From Solwaraspora sp. WMMD1047 (lineage in GTDB: Bacteria > Actinomycetota > Actinomycetes > Mycobacteriales > Micromonosporaceae), in the NCBI RefSeq assembly GCF_029626155.1, contig NZ_JARUBL010000001.1:3328501-3392500 (forward strand): a stretch of DNA of 64,000 nucleotides. The letters run 5' to 3'. Shown here one piece after another: positions 31,050-38,580 of the stretch. The translations under genes were made by a program, and so were the position numbers. How positions within the stretch are numbered: the first letter of the stretch is position 1; each line of letters opens with the position of its first letter. The notes beneath the pieces are model-generated. The model did not search any database. It had not been told where the DNA came from and worked only from the letters and a program-made list of their open reading frames with translations.

Positions 31050-31693
31050 CCGCCGGCCACCGTCGGCCGGGGCAGCCAGACATCCGCGACCAGCGCGGAG
31101 ACGAACAGGCTCCGGGCCGGATGGGTGGCGAGGTACCCCTCGGCACCGAGGAGCCGGGACACGTTCCAGCCCGCCTCGGTCAGGCGTTCGTGCCAACCGG
31201 CCGCGACCTCCACCGACGGTCGCGGGTCACCACCTTCGCCGGCGCTCGGGCCAGCGCTGTCGTCGAGGGCCGCGGCGGAGAACTCCAGCTCGGCCACCAC
31301 GTCGGCGACCGCACCGACGACCAGCTGCTGGTCGATCAGGGGCACCCCGCGGAAGGCGCGTCCGGCCAGCCGCTGCACCGCCAGGTGCAGCAGTCCGCTG
31401 AGCACGCCGATCCGCACCGCGGCGAGCGCGAGGGCGGGCCGGCCGCGCAACCCCGTCCCGGACGTCCGGTCGCGGCCGGCGGCCGCCGGGAACCGGACCA
31501 GGGCCAGACCGTCGCGGGCCGCGAGCGGATGAGGCAACACCTGGGCGCCGGCGGGCAGCTCGTCCGCCGGGAGCACCGCGACCCGCTGCGGCGCAACCAC
31601 CACCGGATCAAGCCCATCGAGTACGGCGGCCAGCCCCGCGGCCAGCCCGTGATCACGGCCGAGGTCCCGGTAACCGGCCAGCCCGCCGGTCAC
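31046..31693 (-). CDS. Acyl-CoA-dehydrogenase C-terminal-like protein (short)
   Basis: 215 aa resembling only the C-terminal helical half of acyl-CoA dehydrogenases: RIGVLSGLLHLAVQRLAGR, then FRGVPLIDQQLV, and near the end LLGAEGYLATHPARSLFVSAL. The EGT catalytic Glu motif is absent. It is too short to be an independent dehydrogenase and may be a subunit of the full-length one downstream, whose start overlaps it (ATG at 31049). The GTG at 31693 overlaps the stop of the upstream gene (GTGA). Confidence 0.65.
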   Translation of the reverse strand: MTGGLAGYRDLGRDHGLAAGLAAVLDGLDPVVVAPQRVAVLPADELPAGAQVLPHPLAARDGLALVRFPAAAGRDRTSGTGLRGRPALALAAVRIGVLSGLLHLAVQRLAGRAFRGVPLIDQQLVVGAVADVVAELEFSAAALDDSAGPSAGEGGDPRPSVEVAAGWHERLTEAGWNVSRLLGAEGYLATHPARSLFVSALVADVWLPRPTVAGG

Positions 31694-32664
31694 CGCGCGG
31701 GCTCCGCTGCGCTGCGCCCGCTGACAGCGCCTGTGTTGGTTTGGCGGGGCTGTTTGATCGCGGGCTCCGCTGCGCTGCGCCCGCTGACAGCCCCGGGGCG
31801 GAGGCCGGCCTGGAAGAGGCGCTCGGCGTGCGGGTCGTAGTCGGCGACGACAGTGTACCGGTCGGGTGGCCAGTGCGTGGCCAACGCCGCCCAGGCGCTG
31901 GTGCAGAGCTGCCCGGGTGGACCCGCGACGACGTCGTACCGGGCGCGGGTGGCGGGATCGAGCCGGCGGGCGAGTGCCGGACCGACCACGAGCCGGGCGG
32001 GCGCGGTCCGGATCGCGAGCGCGTCGGCGAGGTCGGCCGGATCCGCCACCCGCCGCTCGTCCAGGACGTCGAGCGTCACCGCGTCCGGCCCGCCCGCCGG
32101 GTCCGTGCAGAGCAGGACCGCGCAGTCCTGGACCGGGTCGCACTCCGGGTCGGGATCCCGGTACGGCACCGTCGACTGGTCCAGCGTCAGCACCGCCCCG
32201 GCCGCGTCGCCCGCCGGCCGCATGCAGTCGAGGATCCGCAGCGCGGTGAAGGGCGCGCCGGCCCCCTGCCCGGCGACCGAGAAGACCGCGGGGTCGCCGG
32301 AGCAGCGGCCGGCGAGGTAGCTCCCGGCGACCTCGACGACACTCAGGTCGGGTAGGTGGAAGGCGAGCAGCACGGTCTCCAGCGGCGGCAGCGCCCGGTC
32401 GAGGCCGTCCAGCAGCTCCGCGCACATGTCGATGAACGTGTTCCCGCCGCCGCGGGCGTACCGCTCCAGGTCGACCTCCATGCCGAACTCGGCCAGGAGA
32501 TCGGAGAGGAACACCAGCTCCTTCGCGGTCGGCTCCGGCCGCCGGCGGCGCCCGAAGGTGCGCACCGCCGGGCGGCCCAGCCGCAGCGGGCCATCGACCC
32601 CCGGAGCCCGCTGCGCGTCGGTGCCGGGCGTACGCAGCGCGCCCGCCAGCGTCGACGTCGGCAT
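31690..32664 (-). CDS. KAS III-like (thiolase-fold) protein without active-site Cys
   Basis: 324 aa. The layout around LETVLLAFHLPDLSVVEVAG and SVAGQGAGAPFTALRIL matches the first half of thiolase-fold KAS III proteins, but the position of the catalytic Cys is occupied by Gly/Ala and no His/Asn pair is evident. It may be a scaffold or partner for the true KAS III at 35638, or have a new activity. The last 30 or so residues are two copies of an 11-residue peptide (AVSGRSAAEPA) encoded by a DNA repeat. ATG at 32664 lies 2 bases after the ACP stop. Confidence 0.55.
   Translation of the reverse strand: MPTSTLAGALRTPGTDAQRAPGVDGPLRLGRPAVRTFGRRRRPEPTAKELVFLSDLLAEFGMEVDLERYARGGGNTFIDMCAELLDGLDRALPPLETVLLAFHLPDLSVVEVAGSYLAGRCSGDPAVFSVAGQGAGAPFTALRILDCMRPAGDAAGAVLTLDQSTVPYRDPDPECDPVQDCAVLLCTDPAGGPDAVTLDVLDERRVADPADLADALAIRTAPARLVVGPALARRLDPATRARYDVVAGPPGQLCTSAWAALATHWPPDRYTVVADYDPHAERLFQAGLRPGAVSGRSAAEPAIKQPRQTNTGAVSGRSAAEPAR
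31696..31791. repeat. Two 33-bp GC-rich hairpin repeats
   Basis: Identical 33-bp units at 31696-31728 and 31759-31791, each with a GGGC...GCCC stem, separated by 30 bases. The offset is 63 bases, so the coding frame of the minus-strand gene is kept and a repeated peptide is produced. They look like REP-type elements inserted at the 3' end of a gene. Confidence 0.75.
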
Positions 32665-32666
32665 CG

Positions 32667-32942
32667 TCAGTTCGCCGGCTCGGGCGTCGCCCGGCAGGCG
32701 CTCAGGTAGCTGGTCAGCGAGCCGACCGTGTCGAACACCTCCGCGGTCAACTCGTCCGGGTCGAGCTGCACGCCCACCGAGTCCTCCAGCGCCATCAACA
32801 ACTCGATGACGCTCGTGGAGTCGAGGCCGAGGTCGCCGAAGAGCCTGGTGTCGTCGGTGAACTCGGGAAGGTCGCGGTCCAGGACATCGCCGAGGGCCGT
32901 CCTCAGCGCGGTACGGATCTCGGCTTCGTCGGCGTCGGACAT
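32667..32942 (-). CDS. Acyl carrier protein (BtrI-like role)
   Basis: 91 aa, acidic four-helix carrier with the phosphopantetheine site in LFGDLGLDSTSVIELL. It sits between the Cys-less KAS-like gene and the decarboxylase, next to the ATP-grasp ligase. This arrangement matches the butirosin BtrI/BtrJ/BtrK set, in which an amino acid is loaded on the ACP and decarboxylated there. ATG at 32942 with GGAG upstream. Confidence 0.9.
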   Translation of the reverse strand: MSDADEAEIRTALRTALGDVLDRDLPEFTDDTRLFGDLGLDSTSVIELLMALEDSVGVQLDPDELTAEVFDTVGSLTSYLSACRATPEPAN

Positions 32943-32961
32943 GGTGGGAACTCCTTCGTGA

Positions 32962-34281
32962 CTACGCGGACCCGCCCGGAGCCCCGGCCGGCGGCTCAGG
33001 CGACAGGGGACGGCTCAGGTCGGGATGGGTCGACTGCTTGGCCAGCACGTCGTCGACGGTGTCGCGGCCGCGGACCAGGTAGGAGCGGCCGCGCAGCAGC
33101 AGCACCTCGGCCGGGTAGCCGTGGCTGAGGAACAGCCCCGGCGAGGCCGACGGCCCGTACGCCCCGGAGCGGCGTACGCCGAGCAGGTCCCCCGGTGCCA
33201 GGTCCGGCAGCAGGACGGCCTTAGCGACGGTGTCGTTCGGGGTGCAGAGCGGCCCGGCGATGGTCCAGCGGCCGGCCGGCTCGCCTCCCTCGGCCCCGGT
33301 GCCGGGTCGGGACAGCAGCTCGATGGGGAAGTTGCGTTTGACGAACGAGCCGATCCCGACCGCCGCCATGTGGTGGTGCGTACCGCCGTCGGTGACCGCG
33401 AACCGCTCGCCCATCGACTCTTTGACGTAGCGGACGCGCATCAGGTACGTGCCACTGTGGGCGGTCAGATAGCGCCCGGACTCCAGGATGAGCCGGGTCT
33501 GCGGATGTGCCGCCGCGAACCGGTCCAGCATCGGGTTGAGTTCCTTGGCGAGCGCGGCGTCGTCCAGGTCGTCCTCGCCGTCGAAGTAGGCGACGCCGAG
33601 GCCGCCGCCGATGTCCACCGCGTCGAGGCGGATCCCGGTCGCCCGCGCGACGCGCTCGGCGAGGTCCAGGACGTAGGCGGTGTTGCTGACCACCACCTGC
33701 GGGTCGAGGATGCGGGTGCCGAGGTACACGTGGATGCCCGCCACGTCGGCGTGCCGCCAGCGGGTCAGCTCCGCGCCGGCCGCGAGCACCGTGGCCTCGT
33801 CGATGCCGAACTGGCGCGGTTTGCCGCCCATTGTCAACCGCGACCCGGCGACCGAGAACGCCGGATTGACCCGGATCAGCACACGTTGCCGGACGCCCAG
33901 CCGCGCCGCGGTCCGGTCGAGCTCCGCGAGTTCGGCAAGCGACTCGCAGACCACCGCGTACACGCCGGCCTCGACGCACGCGGTGATCTCCGCCGGGCTC
34001 TTGCCCGGTCCGAGGAAGATGACGTCCGCGGGGTCGGTGCCGGCCGCGAGGACGGTCCGCAGCTCGGCGAGGGAGGAGACCTCGGCGCGGGCGCCGGCGG
34101 TGTGCAGGACGTCGTAGACCCCCCGGTTCGGGTTCGACTTGAGCGAGTAGAAGACCTCCAGCCGGGGGTGCAGCACCGTACGCAGCGTGGCCACTCGCGC
34201 CGCGAGTTGGTCACCGTCGTAGACGTATGTCGGAGTGCCGTACCGTTCGGCGAGGTCGGTCCAGTCGATCTGCGGCGTCAC
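32962..34281 (-). CDS. PLP-dependent fold-III decarboxylase (BtrK-like)
   Basis: 439 aa of the LysA/ornithine-decarboxylase fold III family. The PLP Lys is in VFYSLKSNPN, and the phosphate-binding and barrel motifs include HVYLGTR, DIGGGLGVAY, ESGRYL and SGAYGPSASP. Length and these motifs fit BtrK, which decarboxylates glutamyl-ACP, and SbnH-like enzymes, rather than diaminopimelate decarboxylase of primary metabolism. The GTG at 34281 overlaps the stop of the ATP-grasp ligase (GTGA), so both are made together. Its probable substrate is the aminoacyl-ACP made by that ligase. Confidence 0.85.
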   Translation of the reverse strand: MTPQIDWTDLAERYGTPTYVYDGDQLAARVATLRTVLHPRLEVFYSLKSNPNRGVYDVLHTAGARAEVSSLAELRTVLAAGTDPADVIFLGPGKSPAEITACVEAGVYAVVCESLAELAELDRTAARLGVRQRVLIRVNPAFSVAGSRLTMGGKPRQFGIDEATVLAAGAELTRWRHADVAGIHVYLGTRILDPQVVVSNTAYVLDLAERVARATGIRLDAVDIGGGLGVAYFDGEDDLDDAALAKELNPMLDRFAAAHPQTRLILESGRYLTAHSGTYLMRVRYVKESMGERFAVTDGGTHHHMAAVGIGSFVKRNFPIELLSRPGTGAEGGEPAGRWTIAGPLCTPNDTVAKAVLLPDLAPGDLLGVRRSGAYGPSASPGLFLSHGYPAEVLLLRGRSYLVRGRDTVDDVLAKQSTHPDLSRPLSPEPPAGAPGGSA

Positions 34282-35636
34282 GGCTGGGCCACCATCCTCT
34301 GCAACGCCGACTCCGCCGCCGTGCGCAACCGTTGCACGTCCTCGGCGTCGGCACCGATGCAGATCGCGTAGATCCGCCCGTACGGCTCCCGGCCGGCCAG
34401 CAGCGCGGCGTTCAGCGTCGCGAAGTTGTTGATGAGTACGCCGGTACCGCGGGCGGCCGGGCCGGACTCGTACAGCAGGCCGCCGAGGGCGGTGCGCACC
34501 TCGTCGAAGCTGTGGGCGCGGCCGGGCCGCAGCTCGAAGGCGGTGGCGAGCGCGTACCGGCCGGCGGTGACGTAGCGCTCGGCGACCCGGTTCTGGTAGG
34601 TCGCCATGTTGAATCTGGCGTTGATCTCCAGGCAGGGGTAGAGCGTGCCGTCGACGGCCAGGATCGCGTCGACGCCGACCAGCCCGAAATACCCCTCGCC
34701 GGCCAGCGCCTTGCCGATCACCTCGGCCGCCTCCGCCAGTCGGGTGATCTGGTCGGGACGCAGCGGTGGGGGGAAGAGGTGGCCGCGGTGCACGCCGTTG
34801 GCGGTGAGGGCGGTCTTCACGGTCTCGAACCGCACCTGCCCGCTCCGGTCGAGGATGAACTGGTAGTTGAGGTCGGCCTCCTTCTCCAGCCACCGTTCCA
34901 CCACCACCGAGACGGCGCCGGTGCCACCGCGTCGAGTCAGCATGCGCAGCAACCGCTCGCCCCGGCCGGGGTCGTCCAGCACCACCATGCCGCGGCCGGA
35001 GACGCCGAGCGACTCCTTGACCACGACCCGGTTCCCCCGGGTGAGGTGCGTGTCGAGGGCGGCCGCCAACTCGTCCAGGGTGCGGCACACCGCGCCGGGC
35101 ACCGGGGTCAGGCCCGCCGCGTCGACGAGTTCCCGACTGAAGATCTTTCCGTTGACCCGCTTGCAGACGGCCGCGCTCGGCGCGGCCAGTGGGAGGCCCA
35201 CCGCCTCGGCCAGCCGCTCCTCGTCGGGGGAGACCCCCAGCGGCAGCAGGTAGGTGCGCCCGTCGGCCAGCGCGCGCAGCTGCGCCAGCAACCGGGGCGA
35301 GGCCAACGCGTCGGCCGTCACGCACCGGTCCGGATCGGGCTGGTCGGCCACCAGCCGGGCCCCCGCCGCCAGCCCGAGCGATTCCAGGTACGCCGCGTAC
35401 CCCGGGTCCACCGGGGCCTTGAGTACGACGGCGTCGACGTCCTCGGCGAGCAGGACGCCCACCTCCTCCATCCGGTTCACCGTGGCCAGCGCGAAGGAGA
35501 GGCCGGTGCCGGGCAGCCGTGGCTCGCCCCGCGCCCAGGCCCGTTCCACCTCGAAGTTGTTCAGGTAGACGAAGCGGGCGCCGGCATCGCCGACCAGCGC
35601 CGTCTTGAGCCTGGTGGTGAAGGTGTCCGCGGCCAC
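34278..35636 (-). CDS. ATP-grasp amino acid-ACP ligase (BtrJ-like)
   Basis: 452 aa. ATP-grasp features include VCKRVNGKIFSREL, VVVKESLGVSGRGM (ATP-lid region) and the metal-binding ending YPCLEINARFNM. The pairing with an ACP and a BtrK-like decarboxylase makes it a BtrJ-type enzyme that joins an amino acid carboxylate to the phosphopantetheine thiol of the ACP. The amino acid is not evident; Glu is the precedent. The GTG at 35636 follows GGAGAGGACGG and lies 1 base after the KAS III stop; upstream codons in the frame belong to the KAS III antisense or alternative frames. Confidence 0.82.
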   Translation of the reverse strand: MAADTFTTRLKTALVGDAGARFVYLNNFEVERAWARGEPRLPGTGLSFALATVNRMEEVGVLLAEDVDAVVLKAPVDPGYAAYLESLGLAAGARLVADQPDPDRCVTADALASPRLLAQLRALADGRTYLLPLGVSPDEERLAEAVGLPLAAPSAAVCKRVNGKIFSRELVDAAGLTPVPGAVCRTLDELAAALDTHLTRGNRVVVKESLGVSGRGMVVLDDPGRGERLLRMLTRRGGTGAVSVVVERWLEKEADLNYQFILDRSGQVRFETVKTALTANGVHRGHLFPPPLRPDQITRLAEAAEVIGKALAGEGYFGLVGVDAILAVDGTLYPCLEINARFNMATYQNRVAERYVTAGRYALATAFELRPGRAHSFDEVRTALGGLLYESGPAARGTGVLINNFATLNAALLAGREPYGRIYAICIGADAEDVQRLRTAAESALQRMVAQP

Positions 35637-35637
35637 G

Positions 35638-36597
35638 TCAGCCGTCCTCTCCGGCGCGGACGACGACCGCGCAGAACATGCCGCTCTGACCGGCGGAGAC
35701 CAGCAGCAGGGTGTCACCGGGACGGACCGCGCCGGCGGCGCGGGCGGTGGCCAGGTTCAGGAACGGATCGGCGCCGAAGCAGTGCGCCAGCTTCGGCACG
35801 TTCGCCAGGAAGATGCGGTCGGTGGGCAATCCGAGGTCCTTCGCGGTGGTGTGCCAGGAGAACCGGTTGACGTTGTGCGGCAGCACGAGGGAGACGTCGT
35901 CGAGGCGCAGGCCCGCGTCGTCGAGGGCGTCGCGCATCACCGCGGCCAGGGTGGGTACGTAGCTCCGGTGGTAGCGGTGGCGCAGCTCGGCCGGCATGTC
36001 GGAGCCCTGGTGATACCCGCCCAGGGTGCGCCGGGCCAGCCCCACCAACGCGTCGCCGGGGCCGCCCAGTCCGACCAGGGCGGCCGCAGCGGCGTCGCCG
36101 AGCAGGGTGGTCCCGGGCAGGTGCTGAAACGACCCGGTCAGCACCTTCTCGCCGAGCAGGATGAGTGCCGTGGCGTCCGCCGGCTCGGCCCGCAGCAGGC
36201 GTTCCACCACCCGCAGCGCGAACAGGCCGGTCACACAGTCCAGGTGGGACATGGTGAACGCGCGGGCCTGATCCAGGCCAAGCTTGCGGCGCAGCTGGTC
36301 GACCGGGCGTAGCCCGGCCGGCACGACATGGCTCATGGTGTGCCCGTGGATGAGGTAGCGGACCCGGGACCGGTCCACTCCGGCCAGCGCCCGTTCGCCG
36401 CAGTCGAGCAGCATGTCCGGCGTGGTCAGCTGGCCGGCGGTGGCTACCCGGTCGAGTCCCAGGAACCGGGTGAGCAGGACGACTTCGCCCCGGCTGAGCC
36501 CGATCCGGTCGCCGAGGTCGGTGACGGCGATGCTTTCGCCGGAGACGTACGGCACCACGGTGCGCAGGTGCAGTCCGGCCGCGTCAGTAACTGCCAC
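35638..36597 (-). CDS. KAS III-like condensing or acyl-transfer enzyme
   Basis: 319 aa thiolase-fold protein. The putative catalytic Cys is C121 in SHLDCVTGLFAL and the His is H241 in LPHNVNRF. The usual third residue, Asn in a GNT motif, is not obvious: the corresponding region reads HCFGADPFLN. Such departures occur in KAS III-like enzymes that transfer acyl groups to amines or alcohols rather than make C-C bonds. Its position before the ligase/decarboxylase/ACP genes suggests it uses the aminoacyl-ACP. GTG at 36597 overlaps the carbamoyltransferase 3' end by 14 bases. Confidence 0.75.
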   Translation of the reverse strand: MAVTDAAGLHLRTVVPYVSGESIAVTDLGDRIGLSRGEVVLLTRFLGLDRVATAGQLTTPDMLLDCGERALAGVDRSRVRYLIHGHTMSHVVPAGLRPVDQLRRKLGLDQARAFTMSHLDCVTGLFALRVVERLLRAEPADATALILLGEKVLTGSFQHLPGTTLLGDAAAAALVGLGGPGDALVGLARRTLGGYHQGSDMPAELRHRYHRSYVPTLAAVMRDALDDAGLRLDDVSLVLPHNVNRFSWHTTAKDLGLPTDRIFLANVPKLAHCFGADPFLNLATARAAGAVRPGDTLLLVSAGQSGMFCAVVVRAGEDG

Positions 36598-37540
36598 GGC
36601 ACCACTCCAGGACCGCCATCGCGCTGTACATCTTGTTCTCGGCCTGGTCGAAGGCGATGGCGGCCGGGCCGTCGAGGACCTCGGCGGTCACCTCCTCGCC
36701 CCGGTGGGCCGGCAGGTCATGCATGAACACCGCCTTCGGGGCGACCGCCATCAGCTCCGAGGTGACCTGGAACGGCGCGAACACCGCGCGCCAGTCGGCG
36801 TCGGGTTTGCTGGTGCCGGTCGTCTGCCAACGGGTGGTGTAGACCACGTCGACGTCGCGTGGCAGTTCGGCCAGGTCGTGGCGTTCGTGCACGACGGCAC
36901 CCCGGGCCGCCGTGGTGGCCGCGCGGTGGTGGACCTCGGGGGTGAGGCCGTACCCCGGCGGGGTGCGCAGCTCCAGCCGCACCCCCGGGTAGCGGCTGAG
37001 CCCGCGGGCGAGCGCCGCCGCCGTGTTGTTGCCCTCGCCGAGGTACAGCACGCGCAGACCGTCGACGGAGCCGAACCGCAGGGTGAGGGTGGTCAGGTCG
37101 GCGAGTGCCTGGGTCGGGTGTTCGTCGGCGCTCATCGCGTTGACCACCGCCATCCGGTGCTGCGTGGCCCAGGTTCGCATCTCGGCCGGATCGTCGGCGG
37201 TCCGGGCCACCAGCACGTCCAGCATCCCGGCGAGGACCCGTCCGGTGTCCTCGCTGCTCTCGCCGGTGTTGAGCTGGAGGTCGCCCGGCCCGTACGAGAT
37301 CACCCCGGCGCCGAGCCGGAGCGCCCCGGAGGTGAAGGCGGTTCGGGTACGCGTCGAGGTCCGGCGGAAGTAGATGCCCACGACCGCACCGGCGAGGGTG
37401 GCGCCCGCGGTGCCCGCCGGATCGCCGGACCGCCGGGCGATCTCGGCGCCCCGCGCGACGATGTCCCGCAGCGCCCCGTCGGTCAGGTCGTCCAGAGAGA
37501 TCAGGTGCCGCCGGTCACCGCCGTTCGCCATCGGGCTCAC
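36584..37540 (-). CDS. Ornithine-carbamoyltransferase-like enzyme with altered specificity
   Basis: 318 aa. The carbamoyl-phosphate site is intact (STRTRT and HPTQALADL). The ornithine side differs: the SMG loop is replaced (YTTRWQTTGTSKPD) and the conserved HCLP motif reads HDLP, so the amino acceptor is unlikely to be ornithine. In zwittermicin and tuberactinomycin pathways such enzymes carbamoylate diaminopropionate or its residue to a ureido group. Adjacent SbnA/SbnB-like genes make diaminopropionate the best guess. GTG at 37540 or ATG at 37531. Confidence 0.82.
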   Translation of the reverse strand: MSPMANGGDRRHLISLDDLTDGALRDIVARGAEIARRSGDPAGTAGATLAGAVVGIYFRRTSTRTRTAFTSGALRLGAGVISYGPGDLQLNTGESSEDTGRVLAGMLDVLVARTADDPAEMRTWATQHRMAVVNAMSADEHPTQALADLTTLTLRFGSVDGLRVLYLGEGNNTAAALARGLSRYPGVRLELRTPPGYGLTPEVHHRAATTAARGAVVHERHDLAELPRDVDVVYTTRWQTTGTSKPDADWRAVFAPFQVTSELMAVAPKAVFMHDLPAHRGEEVTAEVLDGPAAIAFDQAENKMYSAMAVLEWCRGSY

Positions 37541-37570
37541 CGCCTTCCGAACCGGCTGACCAGGTGCGTC

Positions 37571-38575
37571 CTACCATCGCTCGACCTCCCCGAAGAAGTC
37601 CGGCACCGCCGTGACCTGGCCGCGGTCGCGACCGGTGGTGAAGATCTCCAGGCCCACCGCGAGATCGAGTACGCCGAGCCCGAACGGCGAGAAGACGCGG
37701 GGTTTGTCGCGCCCCAGCGTCACCTCGTCGAGCAGGAGCTGGGCCAGCGTCGCGTCGATGAAGTCGCGGTGGCCGAGCTGCTGCTCCGCCAGGTGCGGCG
37801 AGGTGCCGGCGGTCAGGCAGTGGTCCACGTCGTCGACGACGTTGTGCGCGGCGGCGACGACGTCGGGGCCGAGGTCGCGCAGGGAGATGTTGAGGACCGT
37901 CTGTCCCGCGCCGAAGAGTCCCGCGTCGAGCAGGTACGGCTCGGTCGCGGTGGTGGCCAGCAGGACGATGTCGGCGGCCGTCACCGCGTCGGCCAACGGC
38001 TCGGCCACCGTCGCCGGGTAGCCCAGGGACTCGGCGTGGTCGGCGTACCGCCGGGCGTAGGCCGCGACGGTGTCGTGGACCACGACGTGCCCGATCGACC
38101 AGTGCAGCGCAGCCAGGAACTCCAGGATGTTGCGGGCGATGATCCCGGCGCCGATCACGGCGACCCGGGCCGCCGTGCGGGAGCCGTGGATCCGCTCCGC
38201 GGCCAGGGCGGCCGAGGCCGCCGTCCGGGCGGCGCTGATCTGCGCCGCCTCGAGACAGGCGAAGGGGTAGCCGGTCGCGAAGTCGTTGAGGACCAACACG
38301 GCCGAGGCGCGCGGGACGTTGCGGGCGACGTTGTCGGGGAAGCTGGCGATCCACTTGATGCCCGCCACGCCGGGTTCGCCGCGTAGAAACGCGGGCAGGG
38401 CGATGATCCGGGCGTTCGGCTTCTCCGGGAACCGCAGGAAGTAGCTGTTCGGATTGACCGTCTCGCCCCGGTGATGCGCCAGGTACGTCTCACGTACCCG
38501 GTCGACGATCTGCGGTCGGGACTCCTCGACGACGGCGCGGATGTGGGCGCCGCCCATCAGGTGGAAGGGGAACAC
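37571..38575 (-). CDS. sbnB: N-(2-amino-2-carboxyethyl)-L-glutamate dehydrogenase (SbnB-like)
   Basis: 334 aa of the ornithine-cyclodeaminase/mu-crystallin family. Features: IKWIASFPDN substrate region, the Rossmann motif VAVIGAGIIARN, and DDVDHCLTAG. Paired with an SbnA-like gene it oxidises N-(2-amino-2-carboxyethyl)-L-glutamate with NAD to release L-2,3-diaminopropionate and 2-oxoglutarate. The GTG at 38575 follows GAGGAG and lies 5 bases after the SbnA stop; a much longer frame upstream is rejected. Confidence 0.88.
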   Translation of the reverse strand: MFPFHLMGGAHIRAVVEESRPQIVDRVRETYLAHHRGETVNPNSYFLRFPEKPNARIIALPAFLRGEPGVAGIKWIASFPDNVARNVPRASAVLVLNDFATGYPFACLEAAQISAARTAASAALAAERIHGSRTAARVAVIGAGIIARNILEFLAALHWSIGHVVVHDTVAAYARRYADHAESLGYPATVAEPLADAVTAADIVLLATTATEPYLLDAGLFGAGQTVLNISLRDLGPDVVAAAHNVVDDVDHCLTAGTSPHLAEQQLGHRDFIDATLAQLLLDEVTLGRDKPRVFSPFGLGVLDLAVGLEIFTTGRDRGQVTAVPDFFGEVERW

Positions 38576-38580
38576 GGCGG

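Noticed and set aside
31696-31791. CRISPR array (two 33-bp repeats, one 30-bp spacer)
   Set aside because: Only two repeats, inside a coding frame with periodicity of three, no cas genes and a REP-like hairpin sequence.
32962-34281. Diaminopimelate decarboxylase of lysine synthesis
   Set aside because: The operon context with an ACP and an ATP-grasp ligase fits a BtrK-type role better.
36413-38386. Long plus-strand open frame across the carbamoyltransferase and SbnB genes
   Set aside because: It crosses several well-supported minus-strand genes and has no family features.
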